A DNA stretch of 64,000 nucleotides from Isoetes taiwanensis. Lineage: Eukaryota; Streptophyta; Lycopodiopsida; Isoetales; Isoetaceae. Shown one piece after another: positions 48,547 to 59,911 of the stretch. The position numbers and the translations under genes were made by a program. Position 1 is the first letter of the stretch. Each line of letters begins with the position of its first letter. Location of the stretch: the NCBI GenBank assembly GCA_021234155.1, contig JAJEKV010000067.1, positions 1,527,659-1,591,658 of the forward strand. The letters are read 5' to 3'. The notes beneath the pieces are model-generated. The model had not been told where the DNA came from. It made no database searches and saw only the letters and a list, made by a program, of their open reading frames with translations.

Positions 48547-51376
48547 CTATTAAATATGAAACATTGCAAATAAAACCTCCTGTAATATATGTGTTATACT
48601 ACTATAATATCCGTAGGAAGCAAAAACTTTGTTGAACTATTGCCAAAAAAATATGTTGCGACACAATAGGTTCTTCTTTACTCACATTATCATAAGGCAA
48701 AGCAAAACCTTAAAGAACTTATAACACAACAATTACCATGTCAAAACTTATATGCATGCAAGCTTCTCAATAAGCTACGAACTTTACTAATTGTCGCTTT
48801 TGAACTGCAACATATTGCTTTAGTGAGTGTAAGTCGTCTTCTTTTTATATGCACTCGGGGTTGCTATATGAAGTTGAGTTTTAATATGGGACTTAGGTTA
48901 AGATTAAATGGTGAAGTAATGATCTAATGGTAGGTCAACAAAGCAAACCGAATGAATTTCCTCTATTATAAACGATTAATTGTGAAAGGTAAGGCCCCAG
49001 TGTTACTTTATGTTGTAATTACATAACATCGGCATTCAAGAGGAACGAAAATAAAAATCAAAATGAATTTGAAACAAAATCTGGACTCTTGTCACAATGG
49101 CAAAGATTACCTTCTATTGTAAAGAGATCACCACAAATAAATTGATGGAGGCACGTCCCAAAATGTAAAACAGAATCATGGTAAGCTGTGAGATCTTAAA
49201 CATCACCGCTGCACAAACCCTTCATATCCTTCTTGAATGTCTATTATCATCCACCATATCACAATGAGACTGATTTTCTTCTGTTTGGAGCCAAGAATTT
49301 TATTTCAAGCACATCTTATAAGCTATCCCGTTTGCTAACAGTCAAACATTGACTATCAGATCGAAATCTAACTTTTACGCAAAAATATCTAAATGTTCAC
49401 ATCACATGACTATAAACTTGTCAGACTTGAGTCATGGAACAATGAATCCTTATCATCTTTGCTAGATTTTGCATGTCCTGAATTGACCAAACTTTACCAG
49501 CTCCAAATATCTTATTACACCAATGCAAAATATCCAACAGACAGAAGTTCATACACAATAGCTCTTTGGTGCTTCACCATTATTAATGTAAAGGATATAA
49601 TCAAGATATATTGGTGCAAACTGCAAAATAAAACATTTGTCAGCAAATAATCATTTTCAAGTAAAATAAACTTTTGGTCCAAATTAGACTTGAACAATAT
49701 CTAGTACCACATCATAAAAGTTTAGTGCATGAGCAAACTACCAAGCAGGACAGAAGAGGCACCAATATGAAAAAATCTTGGATATCCTCTGGGCCTTTTA
49801 AGATGCCCATTTTCACCACCAATTAGACAAAGACACTCCATAAAGATAAACAAACCTCATCATACCGTCTTACACCAGAGAAAATATTGAAGATTTTCTC
49901 ATTAGTTAATGTGCTCAACTGGAAACTGCAGCATCATGGACAATAAAAGCATCAACTTTTAGCATGACACTCAAGGATAGTTGTAGCCTCAACACTATCT
50001 TGGGTCCATCCTCCACTATGTGGAGAACCATGAGTAGGTGTTACATTTGAATAAAGTACTATGAAATATACATATTCTCCTACAAATTCACCAACAACCG
50101 TTGCTATACACCTGCAAAAATAAAATCAGTTCGCTACTGCAGTAGACAGATATGTTTCAAGTGTAAAATACATAAAAAGCATGGTTCCTTCATGCCATTG
50201 CTCTATTGATGTCTTGTTTTGACGTCCATGCTAGCTTCTCTGACATTTTGCTACCAGAACTCCCCCTTGTGCAAGTTTAGGAATTAAAATCTTTGATATC
50301 ATGAACCATCCTAATTAAGACTTACTCTATGGAATGGAGCTATAGATTAATGGCCATATTCATAAAAGCACATGGAAGAAGAGATGGCCAGTTGCATTCG
50401 TGCATGGAACACAAAAGAGTTGCAATGCTCATTTTTGCACATCCATTAACAGCTTAGATTTAAATTGCAATATTGCATCTTGCAATAATATCAACGTTTT
50501 TGAAGAGCCTCAACAATTGATACCAATACTAAACAAAAGGATTCCATGTTTATGTGCAGACTGTAAAATAGAATTACTCCATTGCTAGGAGATTCGTTTG
50601 TCTGGTGCATTTACAAAAGCTATTATTACAACCAAAACTTACTTCCTCACTCAGATAGTTGCAAGGGCATAATCAAGCTATCATCCTCCATTATTTTAAA
50701 CTATGATGTCAGATACACCAACCTCAAGCGGAAAATTTTCACTTGACATATAGATGCTTGAGAAGGCTTTTGAGTATAGAATGAGTCCATATAATAGATT
50801 GTTCCTGCCTTGCAGCCTAAGTTAAGGTTTGATAACTCCAAAAGAAATGAACTATAATGACATATAATGAGTCTAACCTCAATAGCTTTCTCCAGAACAG
50901 GCAGCAGAGCATCCAAAACATCTCATTTAACTACCATAACAAATCTCACTACACTGTTGCCAGGCGCCAGAAGAACTAAATACAGTATTCTTGCTCTCAT
51001 TTACAACATCAGAAGTCATATGGCGCATTTTTCCGCCTATTCCAGAGCCACCGTTTCGTATCTCTATAGAATATGACATCTTAGAAGTGAAAGCTGAATT
51101 TTCAGCAAAGTTTATGGATTCAACACCTCTGTTTTTGGCCATGGGCGTGCACCACCAATCTGTGCCATTTTGTTGGTTCATACTAAAATAAATACATGTA
51201 GCAACTATTTGTCATTACCAGATCGAGCAACCATCGAGCGGCCGCTATAACAGAGGAACGAAAGAAAAAACCCTAAACCATGGACTAAATCTTAGCCCTC
51301 GGATCCATGCCAAACGATCTCGGCCATTAGATCTAGGGCGTGGTTCAAGACACATGCCAAAACATTATAATATAAG
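48547..51376 (-). other. Helitron body; possible captured gene fragment
   Basis: The 5' part on the minus strand, near 51181-50960, has an open stretch starting MNQQNGTDWWCTPMAKNRGV. A possible second exon lies near 50917-50876 (VLDALLPVLEKAIE, followed by GTTAGA). Upstream (51270-51290) is a telo-box-like AAACCCTAAA on the plus strand. This looks like the beginning of a captured gene, but I do not recognise the protein. 48547-50690 shows nothing further. Confidence 0.35.
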
Positions 51377-51389
51377 ATAAACCCTTTTT

Positions 51390-52811
51390 CCAGATTTTTC
51401 AAGACGACTTTTCAGCCTACAGCTCCATGGATGATCACCTCGAGAAGTTAGAGCTGGTCTTTCAAAAATGTGATGAGTCTGGCATTAGTCTCAATCACGA
51501 GAAATGCACCTTTTGCATCACCTCCGGTGTTCTTTTGGGTCATGTGGTTAGTAAAGAAGGGATCACCACGGATCCTGCTAAAATCATTTGTGTGCTGAAG
51601 GCTCAAGCACCATCTAATATTAAAGAGACACGTTCCTTCCTGGGTAAGGTCAATTACTATTCCACCTTCATTCCTGGACTTGCGACTATTGCTGATCCCA
51701 TTCATAAACTCATGGGTGATGAATCCACTTGGGCTTGGAATCCCCAGCCGGACGCTGCCTTCCAGAAGTTGAAGTTGTTGCTTACTCAGGCCCCGGTATT
51801 TGTTCCTCCTCAATGGGACAAGCCTTTTCATGTTCATGTCGACGTCTCAGCTTTTGCCATTGGTGCTGTTCTCTTTCAGGCCTATGACGAGCACACGGAT
51901 AAACCTATCTGCTATGCCAGCAAAAAACTCAATCCTGCTGAGCGCAACTACTCTGCCACGGAACGGGAAGCCTTGGGCTTAGTTTTCTGTGTCCAACGTT
52001 TCCGTCATTATTTGTTGGGAAGCAAGATCAAGTTCTTCGTTGATCATCAAGCTCTTCTTTATTTGATCAACAAGGCTATGCCCACAAGTCGTATTGCTCG
52101 ATGGGTCCTCCTTCTGCAAGAATTCGCTCCCTTCGAAATCGTCCATAAGGTAGGCAAATCTCATGTTGTGCCAGATTATCTCTCACGCATCCACACAGAT
52201 GATACCTCCACGGGTGTTTCTGATGCCTTTCGAGATGCCCAACTGTTCTTAGTCACCGCCACGCCCCATTGGTTTCACAACTTTCAGCAGTATCTCCTCA
52301 CTGGAGCTCTTCCCTCAGAAGATCCCACGCTCTCTCCAGAAAAGCTTCACTCACGGCGCCGTCAGTTTCTCCGTGAGGTCCGTGACTACACCATGGTTGC
52401 GGGCCATCTGTACAAATGCGGCAAAGACATGGTCCTCCGTCGCTGTGTTCTCCCTCATGAGGTTCCCGATATTGTTCGACAAGCCCATGAAGGGCTTGGT
52501 GGTGGTCATTTCAGTGGTGACACCACGTCACGCAAAATTCTTCTGGCAGGCTACTTCTGGTCCACGCTCTTCAAGGATGCCCACGCTCATGCCCGCACAT
52601 GTGATATTTGTCAGCGTGTGGGTCGGCCCACGGCCCGTGATGCTCTCCCGTTGACACCGGTCGCCACGTCACTTCCCTTCAGCAAATGGGGAATGGACTT
52701 TGTGGGACCCATGGATCCTCCTGTGCGGCACACCCGTGCCCGCTATATTTTGGTCATCACGGATTATGCTACAAAATGGGCGAAGGCCTGTGCACTTCCG
52801 GACAACACTGC
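51390..52811 (+). pseudogene. G2 RT C terminus, RNase H and integrase N-terminal half
   Basis: The frame resumes at IFQDDFSAYS, with FQDD at the YxDD active site. It continues through HLEKLELVFQKCDESGISLN, FLGKVNYYSTFIPGLATIAD, an RNase H domain (HVHVDVSAFAIGAVLFQAYD, YSATEREALGLVFCVQRFRH, FFVDHQALLYLINKAMP), an integrase HHCC finger (HEGLGGGHFSG, CDICQ) and the start of the catalytic core (WGMDFVGPM, ILVITDYATKWAKACAL). It is open for about 470 codons. The core is cut at LPDN-TAAST (52811), so the second catalytic Asp and the Glu are lost here. Confidence 0.87.
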
Positions 52812-53245
52812 AGCCAGTACGGGAGGGGCGGATGGAGTGGACTACCCTAAGCCATGTTCTATGCCAGCCAAATCCATTGCCATGAATTCTGTCTGCAATG
52901 ACTCCTGGAGGCCCAAGCCGTCAGTCATACACCCTTGAGTCAGAGCCATGGGTAGGATTTCCCCCTTTCTGTTATTGTTTATGTTGATGTTGTTATCTCT
53001 GTGATGTTTATGATGTGTTCACCGTATTTATATACTGTTAGTTTGTGCTCATGTTGTTTATTCGCGCTTCCGCAGATAGGTCGACCCGATGGAAGACGGG
53101 TGAATGACACATCCATTCTTCCCTTGCTGGCTCATTCCATTGGGAGTGGGGTCAGGTGGATGGCCCCTGTCAGTGTAGCTGCCAGGGGGGATGCTCCTCC
53201 TTCGGATACGATGTGTGCATCGTATAAGGAGTAGGGGACGTCACA
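52812..53245 (+). mobile_element. Fragment of a G3-type chromodomain-element LTR inside G2 integrase
   Basis: The line GGAGGGGCGGATGGAGTGGA corresponds to 16785-16805 in the G3 LTR. Later blocks (GCCAGCCAA, CTTGAGTCAGAGCC, GGGTGAATGACACATC) follow in the same order as 16820-17100. It ends GGGGACGTCACA like the LTR 3' end. The U3-like front half is absent. It is diverged from the G3 LTR at 15709, so it came from another copy or subfamily. Confidence 0.75.
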
Positions 53246-53628
53246 TCTTCACATTAACATTGGTGATCTCAAATTCCCTTTGGAATTTGGTGTTTGGAAA
53301 GCTGGAGAAGATCCGGTGACTATGAAATGCTGGTAGGCAGACCTTTTCTCTGTCAGGCTAAAAGTATGGGCCACGGACCAACTTGTCATTACTGATGGAC
53401 ATCTCAATGCAACTATGGATTTGGAAACTGGCAAGTTAATCTCTGTTGAAAATGCCGAACCTTCAATCTCAGACACTGATTCTGAAGAAGCACAAAATAT
53501 CTATCATGTTCAGGCTCCACCAGCGAGTCTGCCTCTCTCATCCTACCCTGAGTACGCTGATCCTTGGGGTGAGATGACTCTTGATCAGGAGCAGGCTGTG
53601 GCAGCTCTGCTTGACCCTTACCTGGCAT
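53246..53628 (+). pseudogene. Second copy of the G2 protease segment
   Basis: It repeats 43359-43741 at about 97 percent by eye, from CTTCACATTAACATTGGTGA to GCTTGACCCTTACCTGGC. There is a one-base deletion at GATCCGGTGAC and a small deletion in AAAAGTATGGGCC. It is joined to the LTR fragment where both sequences have GTCACATCT, which suggests microhomology. Confidence 0.85.
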
Positions 53629-54291
53629 ATCCATCACAGAAAAAGCACACCTTACTATCCTCAAGGGAATGGTTTGGCTGAAAGCACCAACAAAACTCTT
53701 ATTACTATTCTGAAGAAAATTTGTGATGCCTCTCGCACGGATTGGCAACAAAAATTACCTGCTGTTCTTTGAGCTTGCAATACAAGTTTCAAAATTGCTA
53801 CTGGCCACACTCCTTTTAAACTAGTGTATGGTCAAGAGGCTCTCATGCCCTTTGAATATGTCCTTCCGACTCTTCGTTTCCAACTTGCTGCAGACAATAA
53901 TCCACCTGCAGCACTTAAAGAACGAGTTTATCAACTTGAACAGTTGGATGAACTTAGGAGAGATGCTTATATTCGTGTTCTTCATGGCCAACAGTTGCGG
54001 AAATCATGGCATGACAAACATCTTAAGGCCAAAATATTTACAGAAGGTGACTTGGTTCTACTCTATGATTCTCGATATAAAAATTTTCCGGGCAAGTTAA
54101 AATTTCGGTGGCTTGGTCCATATCACATTCTTCAAGTGGTGCAACCTAGCGTTTTCAAACTGGCAGAGTTAGATGGCACTCCCTTACCTACACTGGTTAA
54201 TGGTTTTCGCCTCAAACAATTTCATACAAATGATAGCACAGTTCATTCAGAAGATAAACAACACAATTCAGATTTAGAACAAAGTGACTAG
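53629..54291 (+). pseudogene. G2 integrase C-terminal half
   Basis: It opens in a shifted frame with the core motif PYYPQGNGLAESTNKTLITI, then FKIATGHTPFKLVYGQEALM in the frame of 53824-54291, the GPY/F-like stretch LKFRWLGPYHILQVVQPSVF and a short acidic end. There is a TGA at 53770. Together with 51390-52811 it would make a full integrase, but the middle of the catalytic core is replaced by the chimeric insert. Confidence 0.85.
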
Positions 54292-55166
54292 AAGCATATT
54301 TATATTATATTTGTCGCGAAAAACAAAAGGTGGGCATTGCCCATATACATCCGCTATGGACTGAGCCCTATTTACAAAATCTTAAGTTAAAAGGTGCCCC
54401 TACTCCGGGTTTGGAGCAGAGGTTATACGGAGCACATGGTAGAGGCAGCGATCAGGATCCCAGCGGAGATGGATCACCACCTCCATGTTGTTCGTCATGG
54501 GATCGGGATGTTCAGCCATCCTGCCACACCAGCCGTCCATTGGAATGCCGCGGTTGCGGCACTTCCAAAGATCAAGCGCGTTCATTTTAGCCGTCACCCA
54601 CTCCTGGCAATTGCGCGGCATCGTGCATTCATTGTCCATCGTTGCAAACTGATGTCTCAGCCTCGCCCACTACTCGTCTTATATAGCCCAACCGCTTGAA
54701 GCTCTGCTGACGTGGCCCAAGGTTGCAATGCAAGGCCATTTCTAATTCCAGAATCTTTTCTCCCGCCGTATATCTAGCCATGGTACCTTCTGACACTTCT
54801 TTTTTATGATATCCCACGTCGAGTTGCCTGCATTAAATGCTATTCCTTCCTTTTACGCCCGTCTGCTATCATTATTTGTACCCTCCACACGATTGTTCCA
54901 TCCTACCGTTCATTTTTTCATCTCCAATGTTCATCCTTTCTTCCTTCACTGCTAGGGGACTTAGCCAAAATTTTGCCTCTCAATCGTCCTCTTACGATCT
55001 GTTGCCATCTGGAACCATCAACGGTTCCCTTTCCACTCTCATCATGCCCCTTCGCCACAGTTGTGTGCCCTAAAACCTTTTCGCCTTACTCCGTTTTCGT
55101 CTTCTGCTATCCGCTCTCCGGCTTCTTTCACTCCGCTCTCCGGTTTCTTTCAATCTGATTCTTTCC
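54292..55166 (+). other. G2 spacer between integrase and extra ORF
   Basis: No conserved coding region recognised. The part from 54720 onward (GAATCTTTTCTCCCGCCG) is also present in G1 and marks where the G1 pol deletion rejoins. Confidence 0.6.
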
Positions 55167-58090
55167 ATGGCTGCTTCACCAAAATTCCCCACTCTTCAAG
55201 TTATCGCTCCCAGGGATCCGGCTCTCTTTAAGTCTGTTATTTTCTCCACTCCCACCTTTCGTGATACCCTGGAAGGACCAAGTCGTGAAATTGCTGAACG
55301 CATAGGGCTGTATGAATTCTCCAGGCAGGACCTCCCTGCACCGAATCCGCACCAACTCAGGCAATTTGTTGCTCACATGGTCAACACCACGGATGGTTAT
55401 GCCACAAGGGTAGATCAGACGGATATTCAGCTCACTCTGGTTCTTTTTTCTCAGGTATTCCAGTTACCTCTCCGCAAGCCCTCTTTATCTTGGGCTGCTT
55501 TACAGGAACAGGATGTCACTCAGTATGGCCAACTTCCTTATCAGGCCACCACTCATAAACTCACGAACATTGCCAAACCACATGATACCTTTGCCAAATT
55601 TCTGTGGCGCAAGTTCTATGGGTATTCCATCAAGAACACCCACATCAATAAGCAGTTTTTTCATATTGCTATCTTGGCCATTCACTCTGCCCATTCTATT
55701 GATTGGCCTCAAATTTTGTTTCTCCGCTCCTTCATGAAATTGATCGCATCCGAGCAACCCCCTCTTCTGGCTTCGAATCTGCCATGGGTGCTCACCTGCA
55801 GGCCATCATTCTTCATTGTCTCCCAGCCCCCAGTCCACTCACCAGAACACGACCTCTCAAGCCTCCATCAAACAGCCCTCCAATATCATTCCTGTTGTCC
55901 AAGAACTTCATGACGAGACTTCACGCCCTCGCCCTTCTCCTTCCCCTCATCATGATCAACACCAAGACACTGTCATATCGGTCTCCTCTTCATCCACAGA
56001 AACTGTGCACTCCCGCTCTCAAAATATTTTCCAGGAATCCCAATCTCAAAGACAAACCTGCCCTTTACACCCACCCTCCTGACAGGCCCTCTATCAATAT
56101 CAACAGGATGTCCAAGCACCTATGCTCAAGCTTCAGGAATCTCAAGAAACCTTCATGAATTGCATTCAAACTTACATGGAGACCACGGAGGCTGTTCACA
56201 GGGATTTCCAGGCAGCCACCATCAAAGTTCAATCACTCGAAGATAAAGCACGAGGCTTTTTTGCAGGCCCATGAATCTCTCCACGCAGAATAAGAAAAGA
56301 TTAACTTGCTTGCTGATCAGCAAGTTCAATTACAATCAACTATTCAAGAATTATTGGCTACCATCAAGGACAAGGATAAACTCCTTGCTGACCTCCAAAC
56401 TATGTACACGGAACTCTAACAGAATTACAACACTCAGCTAAAACAGCTCGAAGTGCGCAATGAGCGCATCATTTTTCTCGAAGGCCAACTTTCCACGCTA
56501 CAAAGTCAGGTCACGCATCTCCAGGATCAACTTACAGAAGCTCAGAAACAGAAAATTATTGATGATACTAAAATAGCCACTCTTCGGCTTCAAGTTTCCC
56601 CTCACGGGCAATCCTCTTCACATGCCACGCTTTCTCACAGAAGATTCCGTGATCAATCCCGTCTACTAGCTGACAAAGATAACAAGATCCGCGATTTGGA
56701 GCATCAAGTCCAGCAAGCTGTTCAATCTGCGGAAGAAGCTCAAAGTCAACATGAGATGTATATTAATCTTGCTCTCCTCATTCCACGGGATTTTTCCACA
56801 CCTTCAAGCTATCTGAATTATGTCATTGCCCGACGCCATCTTTTTCTTCTGAAGTGGTATTCGGCACAAGGCAAGCTTAATGAGCCTCTTGGCAGTACGG
56901 ATTTTCTCCAGATCTGGCCTGACCTTTCCATTGAAGACAAAGGCTTACTCTGTGCTCTGTTAGTCTATGGTCTCCTCCACTGTGCGGATCCAGATTTTAT
57001 CATCTTCCGTGTTGTCCAGCCTATGGCTTATGTTCTTCATGATTTTTATCTGGCTGATACACAGGACAGATTCTCAGATGGGCCCAATCGAATTTTTCAA
57101 CGAAACCCTGACGCTCACTGGTTGTTATTACAAAACAATCAGTATTTACAGGATCCTGCTCAAGCAAACACTTTCAACACTGAGTACATGCCTGAGCTTG
57201 CTCATCACCTCCCTCTGTGGCAAGCCGAGACGCTCCAACAGGTGCGGAAGAATTTATCTTACGCTGAGGATCTCCCGTTTGCCCAAATTTACTTACAACA
57301 CCTGGTGGCTACAACACGCTTCGTGCCTTTCTGGACTGTCAGACTATACCCACGGGTTGGGTTTCTCCTCCCGTCTACACTATGCTATCCGACTCTGATT
57401 GGGATCAGTGGTGCAGTGCTCTTGATGCAGATCTTGTTCGAGAATTCAGGGAGTAGGCCCAGAAGCCAATGCAAACAGACACTACTCATTCTCCGGATGC
57501 TTTCTTGGGTGCACCTCCACGCTCTAGATATCTCACCTCCGACTGGCGTCTTCCCTTTTGGACTAAGGTCATGGCCTGCTCATATCTCCACGGATCTTCG
57601 ATGGGATCCACGTTTTGTTCGCCTTGGAGAACACCAGGAATTGGATCTTCATCCCTAATGAACGAGGTTGGCAGATGTCTACTCATACTGTCTGGGGTCT
57701 CGATCTCTTTTTGGAGCATGCTGCCACCTCCCCGGATCCTTCTGTTCATAGACAAGCAGGTTTTTGTGCTGCTTTAAGGTGCCTTCTATTGAGTTCTCTT
57801 GCCAGAAGGCATTCTATCTATTATTGCAACTCGAATGTCAGCGGCCTTCAGACCTGCCTTCTCATGGAATGCCACCATGCCCTCGAAGAAATGGTCCACT
57901 CCGGGTTTCTCATTGACGCAAATCCAGCAATAGGTCTCAACACTTCTGAAGCTCTCCAGGCACGCCAAGATCTCATTACCAACTACCACTCTGGCACCCG
58001 CCCTCATATACGCCAAGATGAATTTGAAGTTGCTGGGTTTCCACCATCTGAGACTATTCCCCCTTTTCTCACCACTGAGTGTCGTTTGGT
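55167..58090 (+). pseudogene. G2 extra ORF downstream of pol (uncharacterised coiled-coil protein)
   Basis: It starts MAASPKFPTLQVIAP and has an alpha-helical N-terminal domain (LTNIAKPHDTFAKFLWRKFY, NTHINKQFFHIAILAIHSAH). A Ser/Pro-rich, frameshifted region (55760-56100) follows, then a long coiled coil (56100-56760; LEGQLSTLQSQVTHLQDQLT) with two stops. The C-terminal domain has WYSAQGKLNEPLGSTDFLQI, IIFRVVQPMAYVLHDFY, NWIFIPNERGWQM and ALEEMVHSGFLIDANPAIGL. Length would be close to 950 residues. Athila-type elements carry an extra ORF here, often called env-like. I see no signal peptide or convincing membrane segment, so I do not call it an envelope protein. Confidence 0.7.
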
Positions 58091-58099
58091 GTGGGGGAG
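58091..58099 (+). promoter_or_regulatory. G2 polypurine tract
   Basis: GTGGGGGAG directly precedes the 3' LTR, the expected primer position for plus-strand DNA synthesis. Confidence 0.75.
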
Positions 58100-58669
58100 T
58101 GTTAGTCCTATACGTCCTGGTACAGGACTATTCATGCACACCTTGGACCAGACCAAGAACAAGGCACCAAATCCAGGTCAAGGTCAGTCATCAAGACCCC
58201 CGCTGAAGACCACGCAGAAGGTCACGCCCAAGAGTCAGCCAAAGAAGAGGCAGAAAACAGACAAATGACGGGCCGTCAGCGTCGGCGTGATTCCAGGCAC
58301 TTCAAGAGGCACCGCCAGCACTCCTGCAAATCAGACCTCCTTCAGGAGTCGGCACCGAGATCTGTCAGAATATCTATATTGGGCCAAAGGCCATTGTACT
58401 ATATATATGAGTAGAGCTAGCATTCGAAGGCTAGATGAGTTTTTGTTCTTGTCTCTAGTCATTTTCTCTCTCGATTGCGAGAGCTCATGTATTCTGATTG
58501 ATATCAAAGAAGTCTCATTCTCATCATTATGTTTTTCTTGTCTTCTCTTCCCCTTTTCTCTTGTTCTTTTGCAAATCCCGCGTGACACAGCTCCCGGATT
58601 CTTCTGTTTGATCCAAGGGTCCTCACAGAGGGCTGTCTTGCAGGAGTTCCCGAACCCAGACCCTAAACA
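58100..58669 (+). repeat. G2 3' LTR, 570 bp
   Basis: It starts TGTTAGTCCT and ends CCCTAAACA, giving TGTT/AACA termini. A TATA-like run lies at 58400-58408. It is followed by the target duplication GGAGG at 58670-58674. Confidence 0.9.
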
Positions 58670-58674
58670 GGAGG

Positions 58675-59020
58675 ATGATGGTAACTCCTGTGTCATTTAT
58701 TATGGATGCATGACTTGTGGTAGGACTGAGGAGCTGCTGAGTCTGGTAGTATCTTGTGATCTGTCCTGCTATAGTGGGACCTTGTAATTTATGATTATAT
58801 AGTGTTTGTTGGTCAAGATACGAATTTAGACTAGTTCTTGCTCATGATGTTAATTATAGTCTTTGTTGGATGAGGGCATGTCTATTGTGGAATACTACGG
58901 TGAGTATTATAAGAATGAACCAAGTTCTTGATTTGGAATCTGTTTTCCAGACAAGTATTCATGTTGTTACCCTTTCATCACAAAAGTAGCATTGCCGATC
59001 AACTTTTCAAACTTGCATGC
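58675..59020. other. Non-coding flank right of G2
   Basis: No gene or element recognised. Confidence 0.4.
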
Positions 59021-59024
59021 ATCT

Positions 59025-59907
59025 GGGTGAAAGCACGCTAAGGTGTACCATCTAAAGATATTTTTAAGGAATGCAAAACTACCCAAAAAAGTACCCAACA
59101 CTAGGTACTAGGAACTTGCATAAATGTCTCAATAAACAATAAGCATTAGAGGAAAAATGAGATCACATTTTGTCCCATTAAGGGATGCTTAAAATGCCAT
59201 GTCAGCTTTTTAAACTGTCCAATAAGAGAAGAGCTCCAGTATATCTCATTCCAGTATTATGTGGCAGCCTGTAATTAATGCAGCTGCAACTAACTTCTGT
59301 AGTATCATTTTTTCATTATAACTTTTGATCCAGAACTCCGATTCAAAAACTTTTTGTAGCAATGGCTTCGTCTTCACAAGATCTATCTAGTATCTAGTGA
59401 TAATCCATTCATACAGCTTTTACGATATAAATATATAAGAAATAAGCAAAAAATCATATTTTTTTAAGGTTACTGCATGTGATCATATTGAAATACATCA
59501 TAATCATATATCATTGAAAAGATCTTTTCATTCCGCATCTAATGCAACAAACGCCGCAACATTTTGACAAGCGGGTCAAAAGTTACAGGGGAAAAACAAC
59601 AGCAATGAAGTTGTTGGTGCTGCATTAATTGCAGTTAATAGAGGGTAGCCATTGCATTGGAGGATTCTTATGGGGATAAAATGAGATCTCAAATTTCCTC
59701 TAATGATTGAGAGTTGGTTCATCAATTTAGTCTCTAATAGCTTTGGTATCCTCTAATACTATAGATTGACATGTTATTTACCTTCAATTCAAAAGTTTTG
59801 AATTGATTTTAATGGGAAAAAAAAACAAAAAGTACCAGTTTTAAAAGTACCCAGTGAGGGTACTTTTGAAGGTTCCAAAAGTGGTACACCGTAGTATGCT
59901 TTCACCC
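59025..59907. mobile_element. Fold-back DNA transposon, 883 bp, non-autonomous
   Basis: Terminal inverted repeats GGGTGAAAGCACGCTAAGGT and its partner (minus strand GGGTGAAAGCATACTACGGT) extend into long subterminal inverted repeats. CATTAGAGGAAAAATGAGAT (59153) faces a matching block near 59700, and TAATTAATGCAGCTGCAAC (59273) faces TGCATTAATTGCAG (59623). The flanks are ATCT (59021-59024 and 59908-59911), a 4 bp target duplication. No transposase ORF. It shares ends with the MITE at 48250. Confidence 0.85.
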
Positions 59908-59911
59908 ATCT

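Larger units (their letters stand above)
47861..51377 (-). mobile_element. Non-autonomous Helitron, 3.5 kb
   Basis: On the minus strand it begins TCTTATATTATAATG, preceded by A. It ends with a hairpin (CCCAGC, loop AAC, GCTGGG), an 8 nt spacer TACTGTTA and the terminal CTAG, followed by T (47861-47864 on the plus strand). These are the canonical Helitron features: 5' TC, 3' hairpin plus CTRR, insertion between A and T, no target duplication. No Rep/helicase ORF is present, so it depends on another element. It lies in the gap in the G2 RT and contains the MITE at 48250. Confidence 0.8.
34314..58669 (+). mobile_element. G2: Athila-like Ty3/gypsy element carrying nested insertions
   Basis: LTRs at 34314-34854 and 58100-58669 are about 95 percent alike and in the same orientation. 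The flanking GGAGG (34309-34313 and 58670-58674) is a 5 bp target duplication. Internal order is gag, protease, RT, RNase H, integrase, extra ORF, polypurine tract. The Athila-like placement rests on the extra ORF after integrase, the FxDDFS form of the RT active site and the Asp-type primer site seen in its relative G1. About 15 kb of the 24.4 kb is later insertions: G1, a LINE end, an unidentified remnant, a Helitron and a chimeric block in integrase. Confidence 0.88.

Noticed and set aside
51238-51245. NotI site GCGGCCGC as possible vector contamination
   Set aside because: The surrounding DNA is continuous with the Helitron and no vector-like sequence flanks it.
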